Positions 8,159-16,536 of a stretch of 19,630 nt of DNA are shown here, one piece after another; position 1 is the first letter of the stretch; each line of letters opens with the position of its first letter. The DNA lies in assembly GCA_041736255.1 (NCBI GenBank), contig JBGSTZ010000141.1, forward strand, positions 1-19,630. The letters are read 5' to 3'. Below the pieces are notes generated by a model, which was not told the DNA's origin, searched no databases, and saw nothing but the letters and a program-made list of their open reading frames with translations. Position numbers and translations under genes: made by a program. The stretch is from AVCC01 sp041736255 (GTDB lineage: Bacteria; Pseudomonadota; Gammaproteobacteria; Burkholderiales; Burkholderiaceae_D).

Positions 8159-8450
8159 TCTATACAATATATAAATATCTGGAGTATGCTGATTTTAATG
8201 TCACTTTCCACATAGCAATAAATAAGCATTTAAAATACATGCAATAGTATTGTGAATAGCATTGCCGGCAACCGGTATGTTGGGCACAGCCGAATCATGC
8301 CAAAATGCAATATAAACAAAGCAAGCAACACAGTAATACTAGCAATACTCAACATACACAAATCACAGCACACAACGAAAACGGCTTTCCCGGCGTTTTC
8401 ACGGGTGTGTCACGCGCGGGCACAAATGCGCCGCCACTCCAGGAGGAACC
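8159..8450 (+). promoter_or_regulatory. AT-rich leader/promoter region of the ggpPS-like gene
   Basis: This gap of 292 bp, more AT-rich than its surroundings, precedes the solute-synthesis gene. It holds no convincing gene; the short open frame at 8252-8491 has no family similarity and overlaps the downstream start. A hairpin with a perfect 7-bp stem (GAAAACG 8377-8383, CGTTTTC 8394-8400, 10-base loop) lies 50 bases before the start codon. A very strong Shine-Dalgarno, AGGAGG at 8441-8446, precedes the ATG at 8451. Exact promoter boxes cannot be assigned by eye. Confidence 0.4.
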
Positions 8451-10703
8451 ATGCATTCAAAAATAAAAATGATTTTGGCAACGGATCTTGACGGGACGTT
8501 TCTATCCCCGGACGCAAACGGTGCTGCGTCAGATCTGTATAAAATTATCAGAGAATATCGAGAAGAAATCGTACTCATCTTTGTCACCGGCCGAGGGCAT
8601 GAAAGCATCTTGCCGTTATTGGATGATTCTTCGCTGCCGATACCCGATTACATTATTGCGGATGTCGGCGCCACCATATTAAAAAGAAACCAGGGCGCCT
8701 TCGTTCCGGTGATGCCGCTTCAAAGTGAGATTGCTGAAAAATGGCCGGGGCGGGAAATAATCTTGCATGCGCTGCGTGACGTTGTCGGCTTACATCTGCA
8801 GGAAGTGCCGCAAGAACGGCGCTGCTCATTCTATTACGATAACCCCGAAATAATAGCGGAGCTTGACGTTATCGGCAAAACTCTGGGCTTATCTGTTTTA
8901 AGTTCAGCCGGTAAATATTTAGATTTTCTACCGATGGATGTATCCAAAGGGAATAGCCTGAAACAACTGCTGCACATAGAGGGATTTTCTGAAGAAAAAG
9001 TTTTGGTAGCGGGCGACACCTTAAACGATCTCTCGCTGATGTACACCGGATACAAAGGCGTAGTAGTAAATAATGGCGAGCTTGCGCTTAAAAAAGCCGT
9101 CGCTGCACAAAGCGCAATTTATCTTGCCAAGGAACAAGGACCTGACGGGATTCTGGAAGCTGTTTATCACCACGGTTTTAATACCGCTTTTAAAGGTATT
9201 GAGAAAAGTATTACAACATCATATGGCAAAGCGGACCTGGTTATGGTGTACCACCGCCAGCCTTTTGATGAAATCAAACACGGCAAAACCAGTACGCGCC
9301 AGCAACCCAAAAGCCCGAATGGGATTATCCCCACGCTATTAGGATTTTTTGCCAATGGTGAAAAAGGCGCCTGGGTCGCGTGGTCGCAACAAGAAAGTCG
9401 GGATCCAAAGGGATTTGAAACCGATGTCGCAGTGGATAGTGAAAAATATCCAAATCTGGTGGTCACCCGCATCGCTTTGACCTCGCACGATGTCAATCTT
9501 TTCTATAAAAAATTCTCTAAAGAATCATTTTGGCCGATTATATTTTCATTCCCCAGCAAAGTTACTTTCTCAGAAGAACATTGGCTGCATTATTGTGAAA
9601 TCAATCGGCTCTTTGCCGAAAGTACAGCGAAGGCAGCGGCTTATGGCGCGACGGTTTGGATTCATGATTACAATTTATGGATGACACCTGCGTATCTGCG
9701 CGATTTGCGGCCCGACCTCAAGATTGGATTCTTTCATCACACCGCATTTCCGGGTGCCGACGTATTTAATATCATCCCCTGGAAACGCGAAATCGTTGCC
9801 AGTTTATTGAAATGCGATTATGTCGGGTTTCATATTCCACGCTATGTCGAAAATTTCGTGGATGTGGTGCGCTCCAATGTGCCGGTGCAAATTCTGGAAA
9901 AAGAACTCTGTGCGCCAACGTATTTGACTTATGGCTGCGCGCTGGGCGTGGAAGAAGTCACCAGAAAGATTCGCACTCCTTATGGCATCCTGGGAGTCGG
10001 CGCGCATCCGGTGGGTATAGATAACGAAAAAATTGCAAGCATTGCAAAAGATCAAAAAACCCGAGATTTGGTAAGCGAACTTTTGCGCGAAGCAAATGGC
10101 AGAAAAATCATATTGTCCGTGGAGCGCCTGGATTATGTGAAAGGCCCGATTGAAAAGATGCTTGCTTACGAATCCTTCCTGGAGAAATATCCTGAGTGGC
10201 ATGGAAAAGTGATAATGAAAAACATTGTCACGCCAGCAGCCCCTGGAATGGATATTTATAAGACAACGCGCGAAAAGCTGGATCAGGTTATCGGTCGCAT
10301 CAATGGACGATTTGCACAATTGGGCTGGACGCCAGTCCGATATTATTATCGCGCAGTGCCATTTGAAGAATTGATTGCGTTTTACGTCGCAGCGGATATC
10401 GCGTGGATTAGTCCTTTACGCGACGGTTTGAATTTGGTCTGCAAGGAATATATTTCCGCGAAAGATGCTTCCAATACTTTGGGAGCATTGGTTCTTTCCG
10501 AATTTGCCGGTGCTGCCGTAGAGCTTAAAGGTGCAATTCTGACCAATCCCTACGACGAAAACAATATGATCCAAAGTTTGGTTACGGCATTAAGCCTGGA
10601 TGAAAAAGAAACCGCGTTCCGCATGCTCGATCTGGTCCAGCGCGTAAAAGCGTACGACGTCAATGCATGGGGTGAGGATTTTTTGAAATTCAGGGATGCC
10701 TGA
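8451..10703 (+). CDS. ggpPS: Bifunctional glucosylglycerol-phosphate phosphatase/synthase (GgpPS-like)
   Basis: The 750-residue protein is a two-domain fusion. The N-terminal HAD phosphatase (about 1-245) shows DLDGT (12-16), Thr46 in FVTGR, Lys166, and GDTLND (188-193). The C-terminal GT20 glycosyltransferase (about 258-750) shows VWIHDYN (from 402), GFFHHTAFPG (from 426), GFHIPRYVENF, SVERLDYVKGPIEK (from 556) and PLRDGLNLV (from 655). GT20 also contains trehalose-phosphate synthase, but the wording of these motifs matches glucosylglycerol-phosphate synthase. The phosphatase-first fusion is known from glucosylglycerol-making proteobacteria such as Stenotrophomonas rhizophila. It would couple ADP-glucose with glycerol 3-phosphate and dephosphorylate the product to glucosylglycerol, a salt-stress compatible solute. 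The start is fixed by AGGAGG 4 bases before the ATG. Its composition is more AT-rich than its neighbours, which hints at transfer. A trehalose-type product is the main alternative. Confidence 0.82.
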   Translation: MHSKIKMILATDLDGTFLSPDANGAASDLYKIIREYREEIVLIFVTGRGHESILPLLDDSSLPIPDYIIADVGATILKRNQGAFVPVMPLQSEIAEKWPGREIILHALRDVVGLHLQEVPQERRCSFYYDNPEIIAELDVIGKTLGLSVLSSAGKYLDFLPMDVSKGNSLKQLLHIEGFSEEKVLVAGDTLNDLSLMYTGYKGVVVNNGELALKKAVAAQSAIYLAKEQGPDGILEAVYHHGFNTAFKGIEKSITTSYGKADLVMVYHRQPFDEIKHGKTSTRQQPKSPNGIIPTLLGFFANGEKGAWVAWSQQESRDPKGFETDVAVDSEKYPNLVVTRIALTSHDVNLFYKKFSKESFWPIIFSFPSKVTFSEEHWLHYCEINRLFAESTAKAAAYGATVWIHDYNLWMTPAYLRDLRPDLKIGFFHHTAFPGADVFNIIPWKREIVASLLKCDYVGFHIPRYVENFVDVVRSNVPVQILEKELCAPTYLTYGCALGVEEVTRKIRTPYGILGVGAHPVGIDNEKIASIAKDQKTRDLVSELLREANGRKIILSVERLDYVKGPIEKMLAYESFLEKYPEWHGKVIMKNIVTPAAPGMDIYKTTREKLDQVIGRINGRFAQLGWTPVRYYYRAVPFEELIAFYVAADIAWISPLRDGLNLVCKEYISAKDASNTLGALVLSEFAGAAVELKGAILTNPYDENNMIQSLVTALSLDEKETAFRMLDLVQRVKAYDVNAWGEDFLKFRDA

Positions 10704-10727
10704 AAAAATAGGATGAATGTGTAGCCG

Positions 10728-10764
10728 AGAATACGGCAACGCCCATTGGCCGCTGCCGCATTCT
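10728..10764. terminator. Hairpin between convergent genes, possible bidirectional terminator
   Basis: AGAATACGGCA (10728-10738) and TGCCGCATTCT (10754-10764) form an 11-bp stem with one mismatch and a 15-base loop. It lies between the ends of the convergent ggpPS-like and DUF5666 genes, as a shared terminator would. No T-run follows on either strand, so if it acts it is not a standard intrinsic terminator. Confidence 0.4.
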
Positions 10765-10771
10765 ACTCAGG

Positions 10772-12202
10772 TCAGTCGTTGTTGTGCTCGTTCTTGGCCT
10801 TGATTTCGACCTTGCTAGCTATGAATACGCCGCTGCTGTTCTGAGCCCCCTTGATTTCGACATAGATGCCATTAGCCAGACTAGCCGCGCTGCTGTGCTC
10901 GAAACGCGCCTGAGAAGCATCGACATCCAAGCCATTGAGCCTGAAGCTGGAGACTGATTTGAAGCCTGAAATCGCGCCATATTGCTCATAGGAAATACCA
11001 TTAGCTGCGTTGGTGGTCTTCAGTTCCACTTTGGTCGCGTTCAGGATATTGCCCGCCAGATTGCCCTTGATTTCGACATAACTGCCTACCACAACCTGTT
11101 GCAGAGTGCCATGCTGGAACACTGCGTTGCGCAGATCCACGGTCACGCCATCGACTATCACGGTGGTGCCGTTCACGCTGCTGACTGCGCCATACAGTTC
11201 GTTGCGCCCGCCAATTGTGTTTTCGCGATAGTCTTCCAGCTCAACAGTAGTGGCTTGCAGCGTGCTGCCGTCCCAATTACCCTTGACCTCAATGAATTTG
11301 CCGGCTGCAATCGCACCAGCGCCACCCTTGATGACTGCCTTCGATACATTCACTGGCGTACCGGAGAGATTGAACACTCCATTGGCCGGCGCTGCATTGG
11401 CCACGCCCTTGAGCTTGAGCAGTGCGCCCGTTGCGAAACTTGCGCCGTACACCGAACCAGCATTGGATACCAGCACCGAACTGGCGGTCAGCACATTACC
11501 GAATGGAGCGCTGGCCGCCTTGACTTTCACCTGCTTGCCGTTGCCCAGTGCGCCACTTACCGTGGTTGGATTGTAATTTATCGTCAGCGTGCCAACCTGG
11601 AAGCTGTTAGTGGCGGTGTTTAGATTATCTACCAGGCCGATCAGGTGCCATGTAGTGACCGCCGCCTTGACCTCGATCAGCGTGGCCAACATGCTGCCGT
11701 CGGCCTGTAGCGCACCATAAACTTCAACCTCCGTTTTTCCTGCCGTCAACTGGCTCATTCCAGTGACGCCTTGGTAGCCGGTGGCGGTATTGGTGTGTAC
11801 AGTTTGACCCAGCAATGTGAGCGTGCCAGCGCTTACATCTACAGTGGTCAGCAGACCGCGAGAGCCATGCACGAGTTCCAAGCGGTTGGCCGTTCCCTGC
11901 TGGGTAGATTCGTCGACATCTCCGCTCACGCGCACCGTCATGCCTAACTGGAGCTGATCCAGACCCACCGACTGGGCGTCATCGTCCACCATCTCGGCAC
12001 CCACTGACGAGAAACGCATGCCATTTACAACCACCGACCCTTTACCCATAATCGGGCCGGAATACACCGCACTCGACAGTGTCGTCGTATCCTTGATGCT
12101 GCTGTCGCTGACACTACTACCTCCACCACCGCAGGCGGTTAGCGTCAAGGCACTGGCCAAAGCCAGAATGGTCAAGCCAAAAATCGGTTGCATGCGTTTC
12201 AT
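10772..12202 (-). CDS. DUF5666-repeat lipoprotein
   Basis: The 476-residue protein starts MKRMQPIFGL with a lipoprotein signal peptide and the lipobox LTAC followed by a Gly/Ser linker (CGGGGSS). The Cys would be lipidated and the protein membrane-anchored. The rest is made of repeated beta-rich units of the DUF5666 type. The recurring phrase is a form of (Y/F)VEIKG...(A)(T/S)KVE(L/I)K, seen as VRVSGDVD, VEVYGALQADGS, FIEVKGNWDGS, YVEIKGNLAGN and YVEIKGAQNSS. The unit is predicted to be a small barrel, but its function is not established; binding or adhesion is only a guess. The start at 12202 was chosen because AAGGA lies 7 bases upstream and the signal peptide follows. The frame extends further to 12385, but that part is not signal-like. 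It is divergent from a two-component pair that may control it. Confidence 0.82.
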   Translation of the reverse strand: MKRMQPIFGLTILALASALTLTACGGGGSSVSDSSIKDTTTLSSAVYSGPIMGKGSVVVNGMRFSSVGAEMVDDDAQSVGLDQLQLGMTVRVSGDVDESTQQGTANRLELVHGSRGLLTTVDVSAGTLTLLGQTVHTNTATGYQGVTGMSQLTAGKTEVEVYGALQADGSMLATLIEVKAAVTTWHLIGLVDNLNTATNSFQVGTLTINYNPTTVSGALGNGKQVKVKAASAPFGNVLTASSVLVSNAGSVYGASFATGALLKLKGVANAAPANGVFNLSGTPVNVSKAVIKGGAGAIAAGKFIEVKGNWDGSTLQATTVELEDYRENTIGGRNELYGAVSSVNGTTVIVDGVTVDLRNAVFQHGTLQQVVVGSYVEIKGNLAGNILNATKVELKTTNAANGISYEQYGAISGFKSVSSFRLNGLDVDASQARFEHSSAASLANGIYVEIKGAQNSSGVFIASKVEIKAKNEHNND

Positions 12203-12405
12203 CTGCGTATCCTTCAAGATTGTTTTTGAGAACAGGTCCAGGCGTACCACGCACTGGAAACTGCTGGCATTGTATGAAAGTAATATGAATGCAAGCTGAA
12301 CTGCACCGTCATGTCCACTCTGGACTGAAACGCTGCAAACGCAGAGAGCATTTGTTATCGATGAAGCAGATTGCTGATACATCACGTTTTTTAATGGATT
12401 TCGCC
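12203..12405. promoter_or_regulatory. Divergent control region with an 11-bp-period direct repeat
   Basis: TATGAA occurs at 12273-12278 and again at 12284-12289, separated by 5 bases, giving a repeat period of 11 bp on the same face of the helix. Tandem half-sites with this period are typical for OmpR/PhoB-family regulators, and one is encoded immediately to the right. The region must contain the promoters for the DUF5666 gene (leftward) and the regulator-kinase operon (rightward). A short GTCCA-ctc-TGGAC inverted repeat also occurs near 12313. The assignment as an operator is inferred. Confidence 0.35.
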
Positions 12406-13059
12406 ATGCGCTTACTGTTGCTTGAAGATGACAAAATTCTCGGTGAAGGCCTGCGTGATTTCTTGCGTTGCGAGCATCACGTGGTCGAGTGGCTCACTCG
12501 CCTGGCCGAAGTAAAAGGACTGGAGCGCGAACCCTTCGACCTTTTGCTAGTCGACTGGAACCTGCCGGATGGATCTGGTTTGGACTGGATTTCATCCTTG
12601 CGCAGACAAGGCAATACAACACCGGTTCTGGTACTGAGCGCACGCGACCTGATCAGTGACCGCATCAGTGGACTCGACAGCGGCGCTGACGATTATCTGG
12701 TCAAACCCTTTGCGCCCGAGGAGCTGGCAGCGCGTGTGCGGGCGATCGGTCGCCGCCTGACCGGGGCATCACTCCATCGGCACGTTTTTGGTACAGTCGA
12801 GGTCGACCTCGCCGCCAAGACTGCGCATGTCACAGGTGCGCTGATCGAACTGACATCAAGAGAATGGGCGCTGCTGGAAGCGCTGGTGCTTAGAGCCGGG
12901 CGGATTGTATCGAAATCCGATCTGGATGCGCTCATCCATGGCTTCGAGGGCGAATCCATGAGTAATACGCTGGAGGTCCATGTCAGCCGTTTGCGACGCA
13001 AACTCGACAAGGATTTGATCGAAACCATCCGTGGAATGGGCTATCGGATCCGCCGATGA
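12406..13059 (+). CDS. OmpR-family response regulator (QseB/PmrA-like)
   Basis: The 217-residue protein has a receiver domain beginning MRLLLLEDD. It shows the acidic pair (Asp8/Asp9), phospho-acceptor Asp50 in LLLVDWNLPDGSG, Ser78 and Lys100 (YLVKPF). A C-terminal winged-helix DNA-binding domain follows (about 125-217), with LTSREWALLEALV and HVSRLRRKLD and ending ETIRGMGYRIRR. It should bind tandem half-sites as a dimer once phosphorylated. I chose 12406 because it begins the receiver fold directly; Met codons at 12361 and 12394 are in frame upstream, and none has a strong ribosome-binding site. The kinase gene overlaps its stop by 4 bases (ATGA), so the two are translationally coupled. The divergent DUF5666 lipoprotein gene is the nearest candidate target. 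Confidence 0.92.
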   Translation: MRLLLLEDDKILGEGLRDFLRCEHHVVEWLTRLAEVKGLEREPFDLLLVDWNLPDGSGLDWISSLRRQGNTTPVLVLSARDLISDRISGLDSGADDYLVKPFAPEELAARVRAIGRRLTGASLHRHVFGTVEVDLAAKTAHVTGALIELTSREWALLEALVLRAGRIVSKSDLDALIHGFEGESMSNTLEVHVSRLRRKLDKDLIETIRGMGYRIRR

Positions 13060-14387
13060 GAGCCGTGCAATCCATTCGCGCCCGTCTGTCACGCGTAGTA
13101 ATCGCAATTTCGATCATATGGACGATCACGGTGACGGCTGCTGTCTGGATAGTGATGCGCCATGAAGTCAATGAATTGCTCGACAACACGCTGCAGGAAT
13201 CCTCCGAGATTTTGTCCGACGTGCTCTTCTACAGCATCCGACAATTGCCGCTGCGCGAAAACCTGTCTGCACCGCTGCCGGCACCAGCGCATATTGAACA
13301 CCTGATTTGGCAAGTGGTGGATCATCGCAATATTACGCGTTTGCGTTCTCACACGGCACCCGTGACACCGTTGCTGCCGGCCCATACGCTCGGCTTTGCA
13401 GATGCGGGCGCACACTGGCGCGTTTTCGGAATGGCATTTCCCGACGAAAGCGGCGCAATACTGTATGTCGGGCAGGCAAGCAGCGAACGTCAGGAGGCTG
13501 GCTTCGAGGCCGCCAAATACACCGCCGGCACGACACTGCTAATCGGCCTGACCTGTGTTTTATGGTTGCGGCGACGTCTGCGCAAGGAATTGGCGCCCAT
13601 CGCATACCTGTCTGACGCAGTAGCAAAATTCAATCCTTTTAACAAGTCATCCGCACTGACAATGGTGGATCGCCTGGAATTAATTCCGATTCATCAGGCC
13701 ATTACCAGCCTGGGTACCCGTCTGGCGCAGCACGTTGCCAACGAACGGGCCTTTTCAGCGCATGCGGCACATGCACTGCGCACACCACTGGCGGGCATCG
13801 ACGCGCAGCTTGCCGTCGCCATGCGCGAAAGCCCGGAACACATACATCCAAGGTTACAGAAAGCACGTGCCGCAGCAACCCGTTTGCAACGGGTTGTGAC
13901 AGCACTGCTGACGCTGTTTCGTACCGGATCGGAGCCACAACTGCGCAATATCAGCATGCATGAATTGGTCGCGCATCTTCCGGTTGACGGCTTGGCGGTA
14001 CGCACTGATGGTGTTGACCTGATTACGGTCGATCCGGACTTGCTCGCCGCAGCGCTGATGAATCTGCTTGATAACGCGGCGCGCCACGACGCATCCGACG
14101 TCACGATCAATGTCAGAAATGATGATGGGCTGGTGATTGCGCTGCAGGATAACGGCTGCGGCATCGCCAAAGACAAGCGGGTGCAATTACAGCAAGCAAT
14201 CGATGCACAGGATTATTCAGGACAAACCGGGCTGGGGCTCATGCTGGCCGACATGGTGGCGCGCGCACACCACGGCAAGCTTCTCCTGCGCAGCGCTATG
14301 CAAGGTTGCATCGTCGAGTTGCATATTCCGAGTAATGCACTTCAGGGCTCAAATCCGACCGGCTTGAGCGGGTCCAGAATCGGTTAA
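13056..14387 (+). CDS. QseC/TctE-like sensor histidine kinase with HALRTPL box
   Basis: The 443-residue inner-membrane kinase has a first helix (about 12-34), a periplasmic region (about 35-155) and a second helix (about 156-172). The dimerisation box AHAAHALRTPL has phospho-acceptor His239. The ATP-binding domain shows NLLDNAARH (336-344), DNGCGI (365-370) and GQTGLGL (389-395). The residue after the phospho-His is Ala, where most HisKA kinases have Glu or Asp, which act in phosphotransfer catalysis. I recall the same HALRTPL box in related betaproteobacterial and xanthomonad sensors, so this is probably a subfamily trait, not damage. The periplasmic region has no motif that identifies a signal. 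It forms an operon with the preceding regulator through a 4-base overlap. Confidence 0.92.
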   Translation: MRAVQSIRARLSRVVIAISIIWTITVTAAVWIVMRHEVNELLDNTLQESSEILSDVLFYSIRQLPLRENLSAPLPAPAHIEHLIWQVVDHRNITRLRSHTAPVTPLLPAHTLGFADAGAHWRVFGMAFPDESGAILYVGQASSERQEAGFEAAKYTAGTTLLIGLTCVLWLRRRLRKELAPIAYLSDAVAKFNPFNKSSALTMVDRLELIPIHQAITSLGTRLAQHVANERAFSAHAAHALRTPLAGIDAQLAVAMRESPEHIHPRLQKARAAATRLQRVVTALLTLFRTGSEPQLRNISMHELVAHLPVDGLAVRTDGVDLITVDPDLLAAALMNLLDNAARHDASDVTINVRNDDGLVIALQDNGCGIAKDKRVQLQQAIDAQDYSGQTGLGLMLADMVARAHHGKLLLRSAMQGCIVELHIPSNALQGSNPTGLSGSRIG

Positions 14388-14401
14388 TGATAATTGGGTG
14401 A

Positions 14402-14416
14402 ATGGGTGAAGCCCAT
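14402..14416. terminator. Short hairpin between two convergent kinase genes
   Basis: ATGGG (14402-14406) pairs with CCCAT (14412-14416) across a TGAAG loop, in the 44-bp gap between the stops of two convergent kinase genes. The stem is short and has no T-run, so termination activity is uncertain. Confidence 0.25.
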
Positions 14417-14431
14417 CCTGCATCTACCGGA

Positions 14432-15769
14432 TCACTTTGCAGACTGCGGCAGCGTCAGCACCACTTCCAGCCCGCCGTCCGGGTGATTGCGCAGCGTCAG
14501 AGCTCCGCCGTGCTGTTCGGCGATGTTGCGGGCGATGGTCAAACCCAGGCCGGTGCCACCGCTCTGGCGCGAGCGCGAAGTCTCGATCCGGTAGAACGGC
14601 TCGAACACGCGTGCCAACTGATCCGGTGCAATCCCGGGGCCATGATCGCGAATGCGGATCACGACTCCGGCGGCTTCCCTGACCACGCTAACAGCAGCTG
14701 ACTGGCCGTATTTGACAGCATTGTCGATCAGGTTTATCAGGCAGCGCCGCAGCGTATTCGGACGCGCCAGCACCGACTTGGCAAGGTGCCCGGACAAACT
14801 GACCTGCTGGCCTGCGTCAATAGCGTCGCTGCAGACGCTGTCGAGCAGCGAATCCAGATCGAGGCGCTGCATCGGCTCAGCGGATGCCATGCTGCGCGCC
14901 AACTCCAGCCCTTCGCACACCATATCCTGCATCGCCGACAAATCGTCGATGAGCTTGTGGCGCAACGCGTCATCAGGCACTTTTTCCAGCCGCAGCCGCA
15001 ACCGCGTCAGCGGCGTTTGCAAATCGTGCGTAATGGCCGCCAGCATCTGGGTGCGCTGCTGGATATGATCGCGGATGCGCTTTTGCATCGCATTGAAGGC
15101 GCTACCGGCCTGGCGGATTTCGCTGCTGCCAGCCAGCGCCAGCGGCGGATGATTCAGATCATTGCCCAGATCGAAGGCGGCCTGCGCCAGTTGCTTGAGC
15201 GGGCGCATGGTCATACGTGCCACCAGATACGCCAGCACGCCGATGCTGCACACGAATAGCGCCAGATACAGCAAGAAGTCGCGGTGCAGCGGCGGCCTGC
15301 CGCTGCGCGGCAACATCGTCATCCGCAGTAAAGTGCCGTCGCGCAGCGTGATACGGGTAATTTCGCAGCCAAGGCTTCGTGCGGAGCGTGATGCACTGCG
15401 CGAACGATAACAATCGGCGTCGTTCGGTTGCAGCGATGTGACATGAAAATCCGGCCCCAGATGTTCGCCCAGGGCCAATACAAAAGCAGAAGGTTCAGCT
15501 TGCTCGCGTATGCCCGATTGCGCCGATTCGACCCGCAAGCCGATCCGTTTTGCGGTTTCCAGAAAAGCCTGCCGGTTAGCTGCCGGCAATGCATCCAGCG
15601 CCAGCGTCAATTGCTCGACTCGCTCGACCTGATGCACATTCAGGAACTGGCCGATGGTGCGTTGCCGCTCGGCGTCGGCGAGCCAGGACGTCAGCGCAAT
15701 GGAACCCAGCATGCCGCACAACAAAATCAGAAACACGCGTCCGGCCATCGAGTTGAAAAAACTTTTCAT
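14432..15769 (-). CDS. EnvZ/CpxA-like sensor histidine kinase
   Basis: The 445-residue kinase has a first membrane helix (about 11-31), a periplasmic sensor region (about 32-163) and a second helix (about 164-184). A HAMP linker follows (RMTMRPLKQLAQAAFDLG, about 185-237). The HisKA box is LAAITHDLQTPLTRLRLR with phospho-His248 and the usual acidic residue next to it. The ATP-binding domain shows NLIDNAVKY (346-354), DHGPGI (375-380), FEPFYR (389-394) and GGTGLGL (404-410). All catalytic parts appear intact. Its start overlaps the regulator's stop (TAATG), so the regulator is translated first. With a Spy/CpxP-like gene divergent from the operon, the likely signal is an envelope defect such as misfolded periplasmic protein, but this is inferred from context only. 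Confidence 0.93.
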   Translation of the reverse strand: MKSFFNSMAGRVFLILLCGMLGSIALTSWLADAERQRTIGQFLNVHQVERVEQLTLALDALPAANRQAFLETAKRIGLRVESAQSGIREQAEPSAFVLALGEHLGPDFHVTSLQPNDADCYRSRSASRSARSLGCEITRITLRDGTLLRMTMLPRSGRPPLHRDFLLYLALFVCSIGVLAYLVARMTMRPLKQLAQAAFDLGNDLNHPPLALAGSSEIRQAGSAFNAMQKRIRDHIQQRTQMLAAITHDLQTPLTRLRLRLEKVPDDALRHKLIDDLSAMQDMVCEGLELARSMASAEPMQRLDLDSLLDSVCSDAIDAGQQVSLSGHLAKSVLARPNTLRRCLINLIDNAVKYGQSAAVSVVREAAGVVIRIRDHGPGIAPDQLARVFEPFYRIETSRSRQSGGTGLGLTIARNIAEQHGGALTLRNHPDGGLEVVLTLPQSAK

Positions 15770-16494
15770 TACGCGCTTTCCGCTTCCACCTTGACCGCCA
15801 GCACATAGCCGCCGTTGCGCACGGTCTTCAGAATTTGCGGCGAGCGCGCATCTTCGCCCAGCTTCTGGCGCAGGCGGCTGATCTGGATGTCGATCGAACG
15901 GTCGAACGGATCGGCGTCGCGGCCCTGCGTCAGGTTGAGCAACTGGTCGCGGTTCAAGACCCGATTCGGATGTTCCAGGAAAATTTTTAGCAAGCGGAAT
16001 TCTGCACCCGACAACATGATCACCACCTGCTCCGGACTCAGCAAATGGCGCGCCGTCAAGTCCAGCGTCCAGCCGGCAAACTGCAGCAGTTGCACGCTCA
16101 AGTCGGCATGGTTGGTCGGCAGCGCATGGCTGCGGCGCAGTACGCTGCGGATGCGCGCCAGCAATTCACGCGGCTCGAACGGCTTCGGCAAATAATCGTC
16201 AGCGCCCATTTCCAGCCCCAGAATGCGGTCCAGCGGTTCGCTGCGCGCGGTCAGCATGATGACCGGCATCTCGGATTTTGCGCGCAGAGTGCGGCACAGC
16301 GTCAGGCCGTCCTCGCCCGGCAGGTTCAGATCCAGCACGATCAGGTCGATCTGCGTATCTTCCAGCGCTTTCCACATGGCGCGCCCATCTTCAGCGGTAT
16401 GCGCCAGATAGCCATTGTTGTTGAGGTAATCCGCCAGCAAGGAGCGGATTTCGCGATCGTCATCGACGATCAAGATGTGAGAAATTGTTTCCAT
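15769..16494 (-). CDS. OmpR/CpxR-like response regulator
   Basis: The 241-residue regulator begins METISHILIVDDDREIR. The acidic cluster is at 11-13, the phospho-acceptor is Asp55 (LIVLDLNLPGEDG), and the switch residues are Thr82 and Lys104 (YLPKPFEPRELLAR). A winged-helix output domain follows, with LSGAEFRLLKIFLEHPNR, DRSIDIQISRLRQKLGED and KTVRNGGYVLAVKV. The start at 16494 begins the receiver domain; the longer frame to 16644 runs back through the operator region. The ribosome-binding site is weak. It heads a two-gene operon with the kinase. The mirrored half-site array at 16537-16591 lies just upstream, 40 to 100 bases from this start and also upstream of the Spy-like gene, which suggests autoregulation and control of the divergent gene. 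Confidence 0.93.
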   Translation of the reverse strand: METISHILIVDDDREIRSLLADYLNNNGYLAHTAEDGRAMWKALEDTQIDLIVLDLNLPGEDGLTLCRTLRAKSEMPVIMLTARSEPLDRILGLEMGADDYLPKPFEPRELLARIRSVLRRSHALPTNHADLSVQLLQFAGWTLDLTARHLLSPEQVVIMLSGAEFRLLKIFLEHPNRVLNRDQLLNLTQGRDADPFDRSIDIQISRLRQKLGEDARSPQILKTVRNGGYVLAVKVEAESA

Positions 16495-16536
16495 AGGCGA
16501 TAGATTATGGCGGCTTGCGTTCAGTGGGAAGCGCGA

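Noticed and set aside
8252..8491. 79-codon frame between the channel and ggpPS-like genes
   Set aside because: It has low-complexity, unnatural composition and overlaps the well-supported start at 8451.
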